This document shows positions 44,945 to 56,514 of a stretch of 64,000 nucleotides of DNA, in pieces; within the stretch, counting starts at the first letter, position 1; every line of letters begins with the position of its first letter. The notes beneath the pieces are model-generated. The model did no database searches. It was not told where the DNA came from and worked only from the letters and a program-made list of their open reading frames with translations. The stretch comes from Botryococcus braunii (lineage: Eukaryota; Chlorophyta; Trebouxiophyceae), in NCBI GenBank assembly GCA_002005505.1, contig MVGU01001550.1, positions 7,501 through 71,500 on the forward strand, written 5' to 3'. The translations under genes were made by a program, and so were the position numbers.

Positions 44945-45637
44945 TGTTAGGTTATGGGCTGGGCGTATTCCTCTGTGGTGGCAGCACGGAGGGTGTTAGT
45001 TACGGTCCTCTCTACTTGTTCGTTGTGAAGCAGAGCCAAGGACATTAACAATACAGGACTGATTGGTGACGTTAAGTAAACACCCGACATGCTTGTGAAG
45101 TCCCAATCAAGTGAATTACAAGCTGCTCTCTCGTTCTCTCATAACAACGGAATTCAAACTGCCCTAATCAGTTCTCACTCTGATAAGAACAAGCTCATTG
45201 TCCGATGCTTAGAACGTCAAGCCCATACACCTAACATGATATTCTAAAGGTTTACAGAGCCTCATATGTTCTATTCAGTTCACCATTACGTTACCTGTGT
45301 GGTGGCAGCACGGAGGGTGTTAGTTACGGTCCTCTCTACTTGTTCGTTTTGAAGTAGAGCCAAGGACATTAACAATACAGGACTGATTGGTGACGTTAAG
45401 TAAACACCCGACGTGCTTGTGAAGTCCCAATCAAGTGCCTGACCAACTCGAGCAGCCACCACTACCTTCTTGCAACAAACGTGTCTGTAACTTGCGTTAT
45501 GTTTATCCACTTTCAAACACATGCTAACTACCGAGAGATTATCTTTCCGTCCTGTTGGTATCTTATTGTTGTCACTGGCGGAATTGCCACTATTACTCCT
45601 CTGAGGGAAAGGCACAAATAAATAATCTAACACAACA
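44945..45637 (-). repeat. Copia A 5' LTR (693 bp) with internal repeat and intron signals
   Basis: Starts TGTTAGGTTATGGG and ends CTAACACAACA. In transcript sense: copy 1 45436-45295 (142 bp) ending CCACACAG|GTAACG, and copy 2 45112-44973 (140 bp) ending CCACCACAG|AGGAAT. The possible intron is 45294-44973 (322 bases). ACTAAC about 25 bases before the acceptor is a good branch-point match. Confidence 0.95.
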
Positions 45638-45894
45638 GTTACCGAAGGGGGGACGCGATTAAGGGGGGGGGGGGAGATGTAACGGTCTCCTCGTATTGCT
45701 GTAGTCATAGCTTCCGCCTGTGACATGTGGGGATTCTACTCGTTACCCGTTACAAGTGCTCCACCGGCTCTTAGCGGGATATTCCTAGGTGGCTCCTATG
45801 TACCTCCTATCGGGGGGTACTCGCCCGAGCCTATGGAGGGAAGCCTATGGAGGGGAGAGTAATCTTACTTGTAATGCGCTCCGTGTCTCAATTA
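45638..45894 (+). other. Short flank with possible Gypsy LTR relic
   Basis: A purine run (AAGGGGGG...AGA) is followed by TGTAACGG at 45678, and CCGTTACA ends at 45754. This looks like the polypurine tract and a 77-bp deleted LTR of a plus-strand Gypsy element. There is no target duplication and it is uncertain. Confidence 0.3.
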
Positions 45895-46740
45895 TTATTC
45901 CCTTTCTCTTCCCTTGCATTGCTGAGTACTACACCTGCAGCCCTGCAAAAACAAGTGGCACAGAGTATCGTCAGAAAATGCATTAGGGACCTTTGCTCTA
46001 AGCGCATTAAACGTGGCAATATATGTCCTCATGTCATGTTTGCCCTGCGAAACATTCAGCAGCTGCTCCAGGTGCCTTTTGTGCAGCTCCACAAGCCTAA
46101 AAGCCACTGTCAAAGCTGACACAAAATCCCTCCACGTCCCAAAGGCTGATAAACTCCCTGAGGCAATCAAATTAAACTGCCCAGTCCACCAGTCAAGAGC
46201 CTTCCCACGCAAAAACATCGATGCTACCTCCACTGCACGAGTAGTACCGAGATCTACACCGTATGCTCTCAGATACATTTCACACTGCATCACCCAGGGA
46301 TCTAACTTCATAGCATCTCCCTCGTACACAGGTGGGTCAGGGAATTTGAGGGATGGCTTCCCTGAATTGGCCGGAACAAAGGCCGGTGCCGGAATGACCG
46401 TTGGCACAGGCTGTGTCACGACAACATGTGTAGGCTGCGCTAAGACACGCTGAATCACTCTCTCAAATCCATCAATAAGGCTCTGAGTAGCTGCATCGGG
46501 AGGAGCACTCGACGGAACACCAAATCCGACCCCAACAGCCTCCGCGGGGAGAGCTCCGATAGCCACCAAATGCCTAATCATGCGACTTGGATCTACATCT
46601 GAAAGATCGACTTCCTCATCAACAAAGGGATCTACAGGTGGATCTGGTTCGACATGGCCTGGACTAGGTGCACGTGCTCTGGATCCCGAACGGGGATGCC
46701 GAGACATTACAAATCCGAAAGGAAAAGAAACGCACCACAA
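45895..46740 (-). pseudogene. gag: Gypsy H Gag fragment
   Basis: The likely start is MSRHPRSGSRARAPS, about 11 codons into the frame. The gag core shows FPDPPVYEGDAMKLDPWVMQ, FLRGKALDWWTGQ, WRDFVSALTVAFRLVE and MRTYIATFNALRAKVP. The frame runs out near 45895 without a zinc knuckle or pol. It is the 5' stub of a minus-strand Gypsy element whose remainder is lost. Confidence 0.88.
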
Positions 46741-46764
46741 ACAATCGACAAGGAACTAGCCTTG

Positions 46765-46776
46765 TCGCCGATACCA
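46765..46776 (-). promoter_or_regulatory. Gypsy H primer-binding site
   Basis: Minus-strand TGGTATCGGCGA one base after the LTR, the same as in C and F. Confidence 0.82.
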
Positions 46777-46777
46777 C

Positions 46778-47037
46778 TGTAGCGATAACTGAGCGGAAGA
46801 GGTTTTATGAGACAGTGAGACAGTTCGTGGTGTGCACGGAAAGAGTGTTACATGATTGATTCGCAGGTCCACTCTTAAACCCTGGATGGATTGAATGTAC
46901 ACTATACTGCCACAGACGTGTAGTCGGGCAACCGAGCGAACTACCTGAGCGAGGTTGTACCGCGAATCCAGATCACATGGCAAGTCATAGAGCAATGCCA
47001 AGGACCACTAGAGCATTATACCCTAGGAAATGCTACA
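46778..47037 (-). repeat. Gypsy H 5' LTR (about 260 bp)
   Basis: Bounded by TGTAGC and its inverse GCTACA and followed on the inside by the primer-binding site. No second LTR is present, so the right boundary rests on the inverted ends only. Confidence 0.7.
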
Positions 47038-47142
47038 GATGGCCACCAATGTACACGGTCACACTCCAGTACACGACACAGACACAAAGAGTCTGATCAG
47101 CAAGTTACTAATAATGGGAAAAAAGGGCCCGCGGGGAACCGG

Positions 47143-48055
<913 letters not shown>

Positions 48056-48111
48056 GCGACTTTGTTTTGAACATTTCTAGATAGATGTCTTTCCCTGCAC
48101 ATGAGGGGAGG

Positions 48112-48982
48112 TGTTGGAAAAATGGACACTAACATGTATACCTTAGGTATTTGTGTGACATGTTGGGTCATTTCATATTAGCATGTTTGTGAGCTACATC
48201 CATCATTAAAAGGCTTTATAATACTTAAAATACATATAAACAATAAATTATAGTTGTTCTGTACTGGGTTGCACTTGTGGTGTGTGGTACTTCAATGATA
48301 AATGACACTCACACCGTTTCATAGGGGCCATGGTACAAAATCGGCCTGTTTTCTGCCAAGTTTCGAATAAGGTACACTCGGCCCGGATCTCATCGATCGT
48401 GAGACTTTAGTACTGTGGCTCTTGGTGTTTGATCCGAGCCTCGTATTGGTTGTGAGTTAAAGTTCCGAGTCACTTAGATTGGAGACTATCTTCGATCGAG
48501 ATCCGTACTGTTCATCGACGACCATGTCGAATCATAGAGGTACATTGAAATTCCAATGCATAGTAGTGAGGCATGCAAACTTGATCGTGCCCATACGCTT
48601 TCAAGATCTGGAGTTGCAAACCTGTCAGGAGGCTTATAAATATGTAGTCTCCATGGTTAGTATAAATAGGAAGTGCTCTTACAGGCCAGTTAGTTCTGAG
48701 TGCCCTTATCAGACTCCTGTGCCGTTTGCTTGGTCGTGTTTCGTCCACTTCTGCAAGCTTTTGTTTGAGCACAGTTCACCAACTCTAAAGAGTGTGATTC
48801 ACAGGTAATTGCAACATCATTAGTTAGCTGTTATTGTAACTAGTTCTGAGTGCCCTTATCAGACTCCTGTGCCGTTTGCATGGTCATGTTTCGTCCACTT
48901 CTACAAGCTTTTGTTTGAGCACAGTTCACCAACTCTAAAGAGTGTGAGTCACAGGGATCAATATCTAACTTCAAATTCTGCA
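48112..48982 (+). repeat. Copia I 3' LTR with internal repeat and intron signals
   Basis: Starts TGTTGGAAAAATGG after a purine tract (GAGGGGAGG). The end at TTCTGCA is tentative. Copy 1 is 48691-48804, ending TTCACAG|GTAATT. Copy 2 is 48841-48954, ending GTCACAG|GGATCA. The possible intron is 48805-48954 (150 bases). A TATAAATAG box at 48661-48669 lies 30 bp before copy 1. Confidence 0.8.
48661..48669 (+). promoter_or_regulatory. TATA box of Copia I LTR
   Basis: TATAAATAG 30 bp upstream of the start of repeat copy 1, which is the expected TATA-to-start spacing. Confidence 0.6.
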
Positions 48983-50200
48983 AAGTTTATAATGATGATG
49001 CCATTTGCGTAAAAGACAGATCTTGCAAGCACGAAAGGGACCATTTAATGCCTTCCGTGGCAGGAAAAGGGGAATCCCTAACAAGCAGTACCCATGTTAC
49101 GGGTGGGAATAACTTATTTCGGGGGGTGCACCCATGTGCTGTAATGACTTAAATCACGATTTAAGTCGCGATGTGTGTCTCGTGACTGTTCACGTGAACC
49201 TGACCCGTTTGTCAAGGCGATCACGTGAGCAGCTGTCTCGGTGGCCATGGATAGCCCGCTTGAGTGGCTGTCCTGGCATTTTGGACGCCTGGGACGGACA
49301 TTTTAGATTTTCTACGCGCCTTGAATGCTTGTGACGTTCATCTAAAAGCTATATGTGGCAATGATGTGCTATTTGAGCGAGGAGAATAGTCGTTTTGTTC
49401 AGGTATCCTTTGCTTGAGGTTATATTGTGTGCAGGAGGGTTCAGCCTTGTTGCAGCCGACAAAGCGGCAACAGACACTGACCTGTTAACAAGAGGTAATA
49501 GTTAGGAGTGAGAGCCTGTGTTACAACTCCCTTCGTACATCTGTCGTAGCTTTAGATCCAAGTCAAGGAGCACGATACTCTGTATAGATGTCGATGTACT
49601 TGCTTGCGTGAAGTCATTTGTACTCAAGTTTATATTTGTCCTGTGTAAAAGGCAAACATCTCAGTTTTTGTTGCTTGTAACCTGGCGATCATCGACTTTT
49701 GGGCGCTAAGTGAGCTTGGTTGTCGTGCGCACCAGGTCCTGACGCTCCGTTTAAACTCTAACTGTGTGTTGGTGGTTGAGGCTAGAACACTGTACCTACC
49801 ACTGATCACCGTGTGTTTGAGCGTTTTGTATCTTAATTATATTATTGAGACTCCTCTAGGGGTTTCCGAGGGCCGCTGTCACTGTTTTGACACCGCTTAG
49901 ATTAATTTTAATGCTGTGTACGTTTTTTTTTTGATGGAAATTGGCTGTTTTTGGAAGTCGTGAACTGTCTTGCAACTTTCCGAGTTCAGCGGGGTAAGCC
50001 GTGCAACTTTCCGAGTTCAGCGGGGTAAGCCGTGCGGGTGAAAGATCTTGCACGTCTGCATTAGAACACTTATATGAGTACGTTAGTCGTGGGAAATGCC
50101 AGGTTGTTTCGTGTGGGCAAGACCGTTTGAGAGGATATTATTACACACATATGATTGATTTTCAGTGAGTAGAGCATTTTTTTAAAGAATAACTAGCATG
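48983..50200. other. No gene recognised
   Basis: Mixed sequence, probably host. The only structure seen is a 31-bp tandem duplication at about 49972-50033 (TGCAACTTTCCGAGTTCAGC...). Confidence 0.5.
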
Positions 50201-50332
50201 TCTTTTAGTTGCCCTTTCCCTCTTACAATCCCTTTGCCCCTCGGCCCCCAGTAGCACTCGATGGGGTGACACCGCATCTTCTTGGCAATGTCCCAAGCCG
50301 TTTTCTTAAGACGCCCTTTTGTTTTAAGTCCA

Positions 50333-50700
50333 TGACATGGGTTTCAGGGAGAAGTTCCGAGGAGCCTCCGCGGCTTTCCCCGCAGGGCCCCATGGGGCAG
50401 TCGTCCTCACGGTCGCTGGAAGCATGGCAAGAAGGTGCGGCTCAGATACTGAAGGGCGCTCAGGCCATTCTGGCCGCTCAGGCCGCTGACCCCCCGTCCA
50501 CTTTGCGCCGTCAGCGAGAGGCAAGAGGACATCCCTCCCTGTTCACAAGTTGTCGTGAGGTTGTCCACCCATCACCACCAGTGATAGGGTGTAAGGTGTG
50601 TGCGGGTCAGCGCCGCCAGTTCTCGAGACCCATCTCATTGCTCTGCATTGTGTGTGCATTGCCCATCCATTGCCAAGCAGTTATGTGGGTTAACCTTTGA
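50333..50700 (+). CDS. Possible 5' exon of the B3 gene
   Basis: An open frame from MTWVSGRSSEEP with an Ala/Gln-rich segment (WQEGAAQILKGAQAILAAQA) of plausible protein composition. No domain or supported splice link was found. It lies on the same strand upstream of the B3 exons. Confidence 0.25.
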
Positions 50701-51283
50701 GAAGAACACCTCAATCCTCTGCGTTGCATGTGCACTATGCATCCAATAATGCAATTTTTAAGGGGTCAAAACCGGAGGGTACAAGCAAGGGAGGATTAGC
50801 TGGACTTGAGTGCATTCCCATGCCCTTGTGTCGATTGTGTTGACGTCTCAATTGCCACCTTTTTTAACAGTAAATTTCGGTTTCAACCCCAGAGCGAAGG
50901 TGACTTCACTTTGTGGGGGGTTTTGTTTGTGTGGGGGGGGGGGGGGGGGGGGGACGCATCTTGGGTATGGATCGCATGAGCTCACTGCATGTGGGCTTTT
51001 TGATTTTCTAGCTCTTGTGGCTCATGCTTGCTGTGGCGGCTCTTCATTGCGCACTGTTGTAGTTGAACGAATTACACAGTGGTTGGCCCTGCGTCATACA
51101 GTTTTGTTCCTGGTGGAGTCTCCAACCTTGAAAACAACGCCAGTCCTGCATAGTATTGGATCCAGGTTCTCCAGCCCGTCTTCCTTTACTGGTAAAGTTT
51201 GCCTGGTCGAGCATTCTGCTAAGAAGTGCCTTTACTCCCTTCTTCCGTTTGCCATAAGGTGGCGGAGTGCTTGTTAAAGTGGA

Positions 51284-51560
51284 GATGGCGGTGGGGCTGC
51301 AGCGACTTAACCCTTTTTTTATGGAATTAGTCGCAAAGTTACTATTAGACGACCAAGCCGAAGGTAAGGAGGGATCCTCTTTACCTGAGGGACCTGGGGA
51401 AGTGCTGCGAGATTCAAGAGCACCGCAGTTGCCTAGTGGAGGCTTTCTTTCGGAAGTTTTCCAAACTCCTCAGTTAAAGCTCAGACGCCACCCCGAAGTG
51501 CTCACCCCATCCTTTTCGCCCTTCGAAGTCACCCGATGTGTGTCATTTCCTTTGCGCGCG
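51284..51560 (+). CDS. Possible internal exon of the B3 gene
   Basis: Starts MAVGLQRLNPFFMELVAK, then DDQAEGKEGSSLPEGPGE and SGGFLSEVFQTPQLKLRRH. Composition is protein-like, but it runs into G-rich and GT-rich low-complexity DNA. Boundaries are not determined. Confidence 0.3.
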
Positions 51561-51714
51561 CGCGCGCGCTCGTGTCTGTGTGTGTGTGTGTGTGGGGGGG
51601 GGGGGGGGATTCTAACCATTATTTCAGATGGGGGGGGATTCTAAGCATTATTTCAGAGGGGGGTTTAGGTAAGAGAGGGGGCAAAGACAGCTCTGTGTGT
51701 CTGGGCTTGTACAG

Positions 51715-51979
51715 GGGATGCGCCTCTTGTAAGTGTAAAACGGACCATAAAGAATCCGAAGTGCCTCGGATGTCTTGGTTTTAAAAAGGGAATGGTTGAG
51801 GACCTGTTACCGCCAGGGCCAGGCAGCGCAGCTGATCCAGTAAGCCCTAACGCATGTGCCGATAACCAAGCGTCCCTGTCCAAAGATAAAGTGTTAAGTT
51901 TAAAAAGGGCAGCAGAAAGGGAAGACCAACCTGGGCATGTACGCTTACAAATTGAGATGTTGAATGCAAGCAATCTCTG
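51715..51979 (+). CDS. Possible internal exon of the B3 gene
   Basis: Follows the acceptor TTGTACAG. It is open through DAPLVSVKRTIKNPKCLGC, then MVEDLLPPGPGSAADP and LSLKRAAEREDQPGHVRLQ, up to a possible donor CTG|GTGTGG. It does not join in phase to the B3 exon at 52172 with the boundaries I can see. Confidence 0.35.
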
Positions 51980-52171
51980 GTGTGGGGGAATGGGGAGGTG
52001 CATGAATATTTATGTTTTGAAAGGAAGGGCTTCCACCCACTGCTCCCTCTTCCCCACCCTTGCTCCCCCCCCCCTTTCTCGTCCCCCCTTTCAGTCTGTT
52101 TGCGCCAAGCTGAAGGGTGCGGAGGGTGACTTTGAAAGCCTTGGGAAGAAACTGGATGATGTTGGTGGCAG

Positions 52172-52580
52172 GTGACGGATGATGACATTGTGGAGCCGAC
52201 GGACGAGTACCGGGTCCTCTTCGAGCACTACGTGGTCCTTGTGGACAAAAATGGATACGAGTGGGATATGACTTACCAGTGCTACGCATGGAAGGGTCGA
52301 CGCCATTTTGAGCTCAGAACTGGCTGGAACTTGTTTACCGCGATACATGGTGTTGAGATAGGTGAGCGCCCATCTCGCTGGGCTCTCCCCACCTCACAAC
52401 TACACGCCTGCCTCTCCTCCTCCCCCCCCCCCCCCCCACAAAGAAAAAAGGTCATATGCGTATTCTAGAGCAAGTCTTTTGCCCATCTGCTTGCAAATGC
52501 CGAGTGCGGAGCTAGCCGAGCACAACACTGTGTGTGATGTGTGTGCGTGCATCTGTGCATGTGTAATATGTGCGCATGTG

Positions 52581-52642
<62 letters not shown>

Positions 52643-53302
52643 TTTCTTGGGGGGGGGGGTTGCAGTTGTGGGTGAGTGGGTGGGATGGGGGGGGGGGGCG
52701 GGGCCCTCTTGTAGGGTCGGGGGTTTGCATGTATCTGTTCAAGCACTTGCTTGTGTTTGCCTCTTCTGGCACTTTGTTACTGGTGAAGACAGGCTGCGGC
52801 TTTCCTTTTGAATTGGGCTGTGGAATGCTGGATTGTCTCTGTTGTCTCATTGAATGGTCAGATTTTTTAGGCTATACATTGTCTTTGGGTGGTTATAATT
52901 GCATGTTCATATTTTGGGGGGGGGGGGGGGGGGGGGTAGAAAGTTTTGTCCCCCCCCCCCCCCTGGCGGCGTACATCGACTAAGGAACCAACCCCTGCAA
53001 GGTGCAGTGCCCCCATCAGTTGTGGGTTTGGTTTTGCTAGCCAGCCTTAGATCTGTTTGGCCTATCTGGGATAGGCCGGCTAATTACAGCCTTTGGGGGC
53101 CTGCGTTGTAGGGGACGCAATTGTATTTGAACGCTGGGGGCAAGACCGCTTCAAATTGAGGATCAGGATAGAGAAAGCAGAGGGGAAGTCTGACAAGCCT
53201 TTACGAGGGCCTGAGGAGGAGGAGGAGAAGGATTTGCCGGAAGATGAGCCCCACGATCAAGTCACTTCAGTCCAGAAGAAAAAAAAACGCCGTAAAAATT
53301 GA
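52172..53302 (+). CDS. B3 DNA-binding domain gene, last two exons
   Basis: Exons 52172-52361 and 53112-53302, with a 750-base intron (GTGAGC...TTGTAG) joining in phase to give VEIGDAIVFERW. The protein shows the C-terminal two thirds of a plant B3 domain: VLVDKNGYEWDMTYQCYAW, RHFELRTGWNLFTAIHGVEI, GDAIVFERWGQDRFKLRIRI. B3 domains bind DNA in plant and algal transcription factors. The tail is acidic (EEEEEKDLPEDEP), then basic (KKKKRRKN), a likely nuclear signal. The start of the domain must lie in an upstream exon that I could not connect. TGA codons block simple extension past 52172. Confidence 0.75.
52582..52641. repeat. (GT)n microsatellite in B3 intron
   Basis: About 60 bp of GT repeat. 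Several runs of ten or more G or C lie nearby (about 52650, 52690, 52915-52960). Confidence 0.97.
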
Positions 53303-55015
53303 GGAGGCATGCCCTGAGTCATATTGACACCCCTTACGTTCAGGCTTAGCTTTAGACAAACCTTATTTAGCTTGGGGATGGCGTGTCGGGGGGAGAGGAG
53401 CTAGGCATGGGGCTGTCAGCGAGTTTGACTGTAGTGTCGCTTGTTAGGCTAAGCTGTCTAAGGTAGGCGGGTGCGCACGCGCGTAAGTTTGTGTGCATGC
53501 TGCCAATCCCTTGGTGCCGATCCCTTGATGTGTACCTGCACTTCCGCTTGTGTCCTACTCGCATCGCTGTGGTCTATGTTTCGCACCCCTCCCCCCCTTG
53601 GTGTGTATGTGCAATTATGGTTGTAGAGTTTGATGGCTGTTGTGTGTACTTAACAATCCTATTGTGTAGTAGATGGAACAGCTTGCCAGCTTGAGAGCAT
53701 TCCAATATGATACCCAACTGGGCGGTTGGGAGTGCACACACGGGCATATCGAAATTATTGGATATAATTTTTGGAGCATCACACAACTGCTGTTGCCCAC
53801 AGCTGCATCTGTGCAAGCATCACTATATTTGCCCACTTGAGTTTACCAGGTTTTGCCAGATTCTTTGACCTTACGAACTTATTTGTGAGGTTTTGGACCA
53901 TTGAACTTTCAAGACTTGTCCAGCTCTCCCGCCAAACTCTCCTGCTTGTCGGTCTCCCTGCCGAATTTGTAAGCAAATGCAAATCTGGTTGCAATCAACC
54001 TGCTGATGACACTTGAACTTGCCGCCACATTTTCCTTTCTTCTGCCACCTGTAATTTCTGGTATTGCTGGCGGGGAAGTTTTGGCTCAAACATTGGGATT
54101 TTGCGGGTAGTGTGCTGGATTGTGCTACCAACTGGAAGTTTCAATTGCTGTCTGCGTTAAAAGCCAGATCTTCTGCAAAGTGCTGTGCTTTGCTTACACC
54201 TGTGGGCTGGCTGTGCAGATATTGACCGCAGTACTGGGGACACTGCGTGGTTGACATGGAGATCTGTTGAGTGCCAGCATTGTTTTGAATATCAGGAGTT
54301 TTGTGGAAATATTTTGCTCATTTCCTGAAGAACACTTTCCAATCTCAAAGGGGAGTTAGTGCTATGGGATACCGAGTTATTCACAAGTGGGGCACCTCAG
54401 CTTGCCAGTGAAAATGTACAATGCTGGAACAGTACGCTGTTGTTCCTTGCCAATCTGAAGCAATTACAAGTAACTGTGCGAACGGCAGGGAGTTGTGTGG
54501 CAGCGGCTGTGTTACGAAAAGCCTACGGCCACCCAGATGGATGTGAAGAAAATTACACGATATACTTGATGATGTTCAGTCTGGGTGGGTAAGTCATTGC
54601 TATTTCTGTGGCCAGTTGCTTGTTAGGCATGCTGTACGTTTGGTGTCAGTTGCAGTAGGTAGGTCTGTAAGATTTTTGGACTAAGAGGAGTGGGTTGTTC
54701 CTCCGAGGAGAGAAGGAACTATATCGGTATTTTTAATGCAAATTTATGCAGTGGTATTCGTCCATTTACTCACTTGGACTGATCATAAATAATATCAGTG
54801 GGATTTGCTCGCTAATAATGAGGGCGGGATCGTGAGTGAACGTAAACAATGTTTTCAGAACAGCAAAGTTCTACTGTTGCTCATTCGAACAAATGAATTC
54901 AGTAATTGGGCAGTGGATAAGGAGGCTTTTTGGTGCAGTTTGGTGGTTAGGGATTTAAGTTCGAACATTTTTTTTCATTTGAAACCGTTGAGCGAGGAGC
55001 TCAGGAAACTCAACC
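53303..55015. other. No gene recognised
   Basis: Sequence downstream of the B3 gene, presumably its 3' untranslated region and intergenic DNA. Short open frames have no recognisable content. Confidence 0.5.
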
Positions 55016-55980
55016 TTTTAAACCATAGCAAACACACACCCAACCTATCCACATATGTGAACGTACCGACTGCTCTCTTATCAGGGCGCCCTTGGCCCTC
55101 AGCAGTCCCAGGAGTTTAACGGCTACTCCGAACCGATCTGCACAATATGTGGTTCATCAGAGATCTTAACAATATAGTTATTTAACCAGCAGGAGCTTGC
55201 TTGTTAACCGTGTCTGTACTCACCGCTCATAACGTTACTGCAGTGTGTAACTCTCAACACACAAATAGCCTTACTGTTCTTCCAACAGTAACAAACAAGC
55301 AATGCAACTCCTGCAACACAAACACATATAATGCTTCATTATCAACCAAGACATCAGCATGCATGTGCTTGAACCCTGCGATCGCAGCCACCCGCCCGCG
55401 ACCGTTACTCTTGCCACCGATCCCATGCTTACCTGTATTGTAATGAGTGAGATAGCCGTTTATCAAGCAGTCACTCAATACAGAGCAAACACTTATCAGC
55501 TTGGAGCTCGAACCTAGATGTATTCCACATCCAATCGACTGCCAAGCTCTCTCGCGATCTGACGTTTCTATGCTTCCTCATCGTAACCGGCGGTAATGGT
55601 ACAGTTCCGTTCGAGAAGCCGTACCGTACTGCATGGCCACATAAACAACCCTGACTTGGCCCTATGCCAACGTGTAGCCCTGCAGCTGCACCAGGGATCC
55701 CAAACTTATACACGTGTACACACTCAATGCAGTCTTTACTTCGTGACCACACCGTCACTAGTACAAACCTGTACTGCGTGGAGGTCACTATATGATCAAC
55801 CTGACTGATCACCATACATTACCCTAGATACGCAATCAGGCGCATCTTCTTCCTTGTACTGCACACGTGGAGAAGTTCAAGTTATACAATGTTTCCTAAA
55901 GTTTGATAAACTGATAGCGCCCTTGTATCTAAGTACGTTTGCCGTCACGTATCTATACGTACCTATCAGTTTATACAACA
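55016..55980 (-). repeat. Copia J-family LTR, inverted and truncated (J')
   Basis: The reverse complement starts TGTTGTATAAACTG and follows the J LTR through U3, exon 1, intron 1, exon 2, intron 2, exon 3 and part of intron 3, where it stops. It is diverged by many substitutions, but the splice sites are kept (GTAAGC...TTGCAG and GTGAGT...GTGCAG). It lies head to head with the J 5' LTR. Confidence 0.88.
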
Positions 55981-55983
55981 CAC

Positions 55984-56071
<88 letters not shown>
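55981..56071. repeat. (AC)n microsatellite between two inverted LTRs
   Basis: About 90 bp of AC repeat forming the centre of a roughly 2-kb imperfect palindrome. Confidence 0.97.
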
Positions 56072-56514
56072 TGTTGTATAAACTGATAGGTACGTATAGA
56101 TACGTGATGGCAAACGTACTAGATACAGGGAAGCTATCAGTTTGTCAAGAGGTTTTAGGAAACATTGTATAACTTGAACTTCTCCATGTGTGGAGTACAA
56201 GTAAGAAGATGCGCCTGATTGCGTGTCTAAGGGTAATGTATTATGTTCAGTTAGGTTGATCATATAGTGACCTCCATGCAGTACAGGTCTTGTACTAGTG
56301 ACGGTAAGGTCACAAGGTAAAGACTCCATTGAGTGTGTACACGTGTATAAGTATGAGATCCCTGGTGCAGCTATAGAGCTACACGTTGGCATAGGGCCAA
56401 GTCAGGGTTGTTTATGTGGCCATGCAGTACGGTACAGCCTCTCGAAAGGAACTGTACCGTTACCGCGGTTACGATCAGAAGGCATAGAAACGCCAGTTCG
56501 CGAGCAAGCTTGGC

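Larger units (their letters stand above)
3189..45637 (-). mobile_element. Copia element A, outermost host of the nested insertions
   Basis: A minus-strand Ty1/Copia element whose parts are spread over 42 kb because B (7771-21962) and D (23431-44823) inserted into it. Its pieces are a truncated 3' LTR (3189-3296), reverse transcriptase/RNase H and integrase remains (3314-7770), gag (21963-22931), ORF0 (22983-23430 plus 44824-44878), primer-binding site (44932-44944) and 5' LTR (44945-45637). Gag runs in frame across the B insertion and ORF0 across the D insertion. Pol carries several stops and frameshifts, so A is dead. It is the oldest layer of the nest. No target duplication is found, because the left end is truncated. 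Confidence 0.93.

Noticed and set aside
44945..45637. Solo LTR
   Set aside because: It adjoins the primer-binding site and ORF0 start of element A, so it is the 5' LTR of A.
50938..50953. G-run as a regulatory quadruplex
   Set aside because: Homopolymer runs are common throughout this region and nothing ties this one to a promoter.
52465..52850. Open frames of Cys-Val or Thr-His repeats in the B3 intron
   Set aside because: Translation of the GT/AC microsatellite inside an intron with good GT-AG ends.
55854..56392. Open frames through the AC repeat and LTR arms
   Set aside because: Microsatellite and LTR sequence; no conserved protein content between the two arms.
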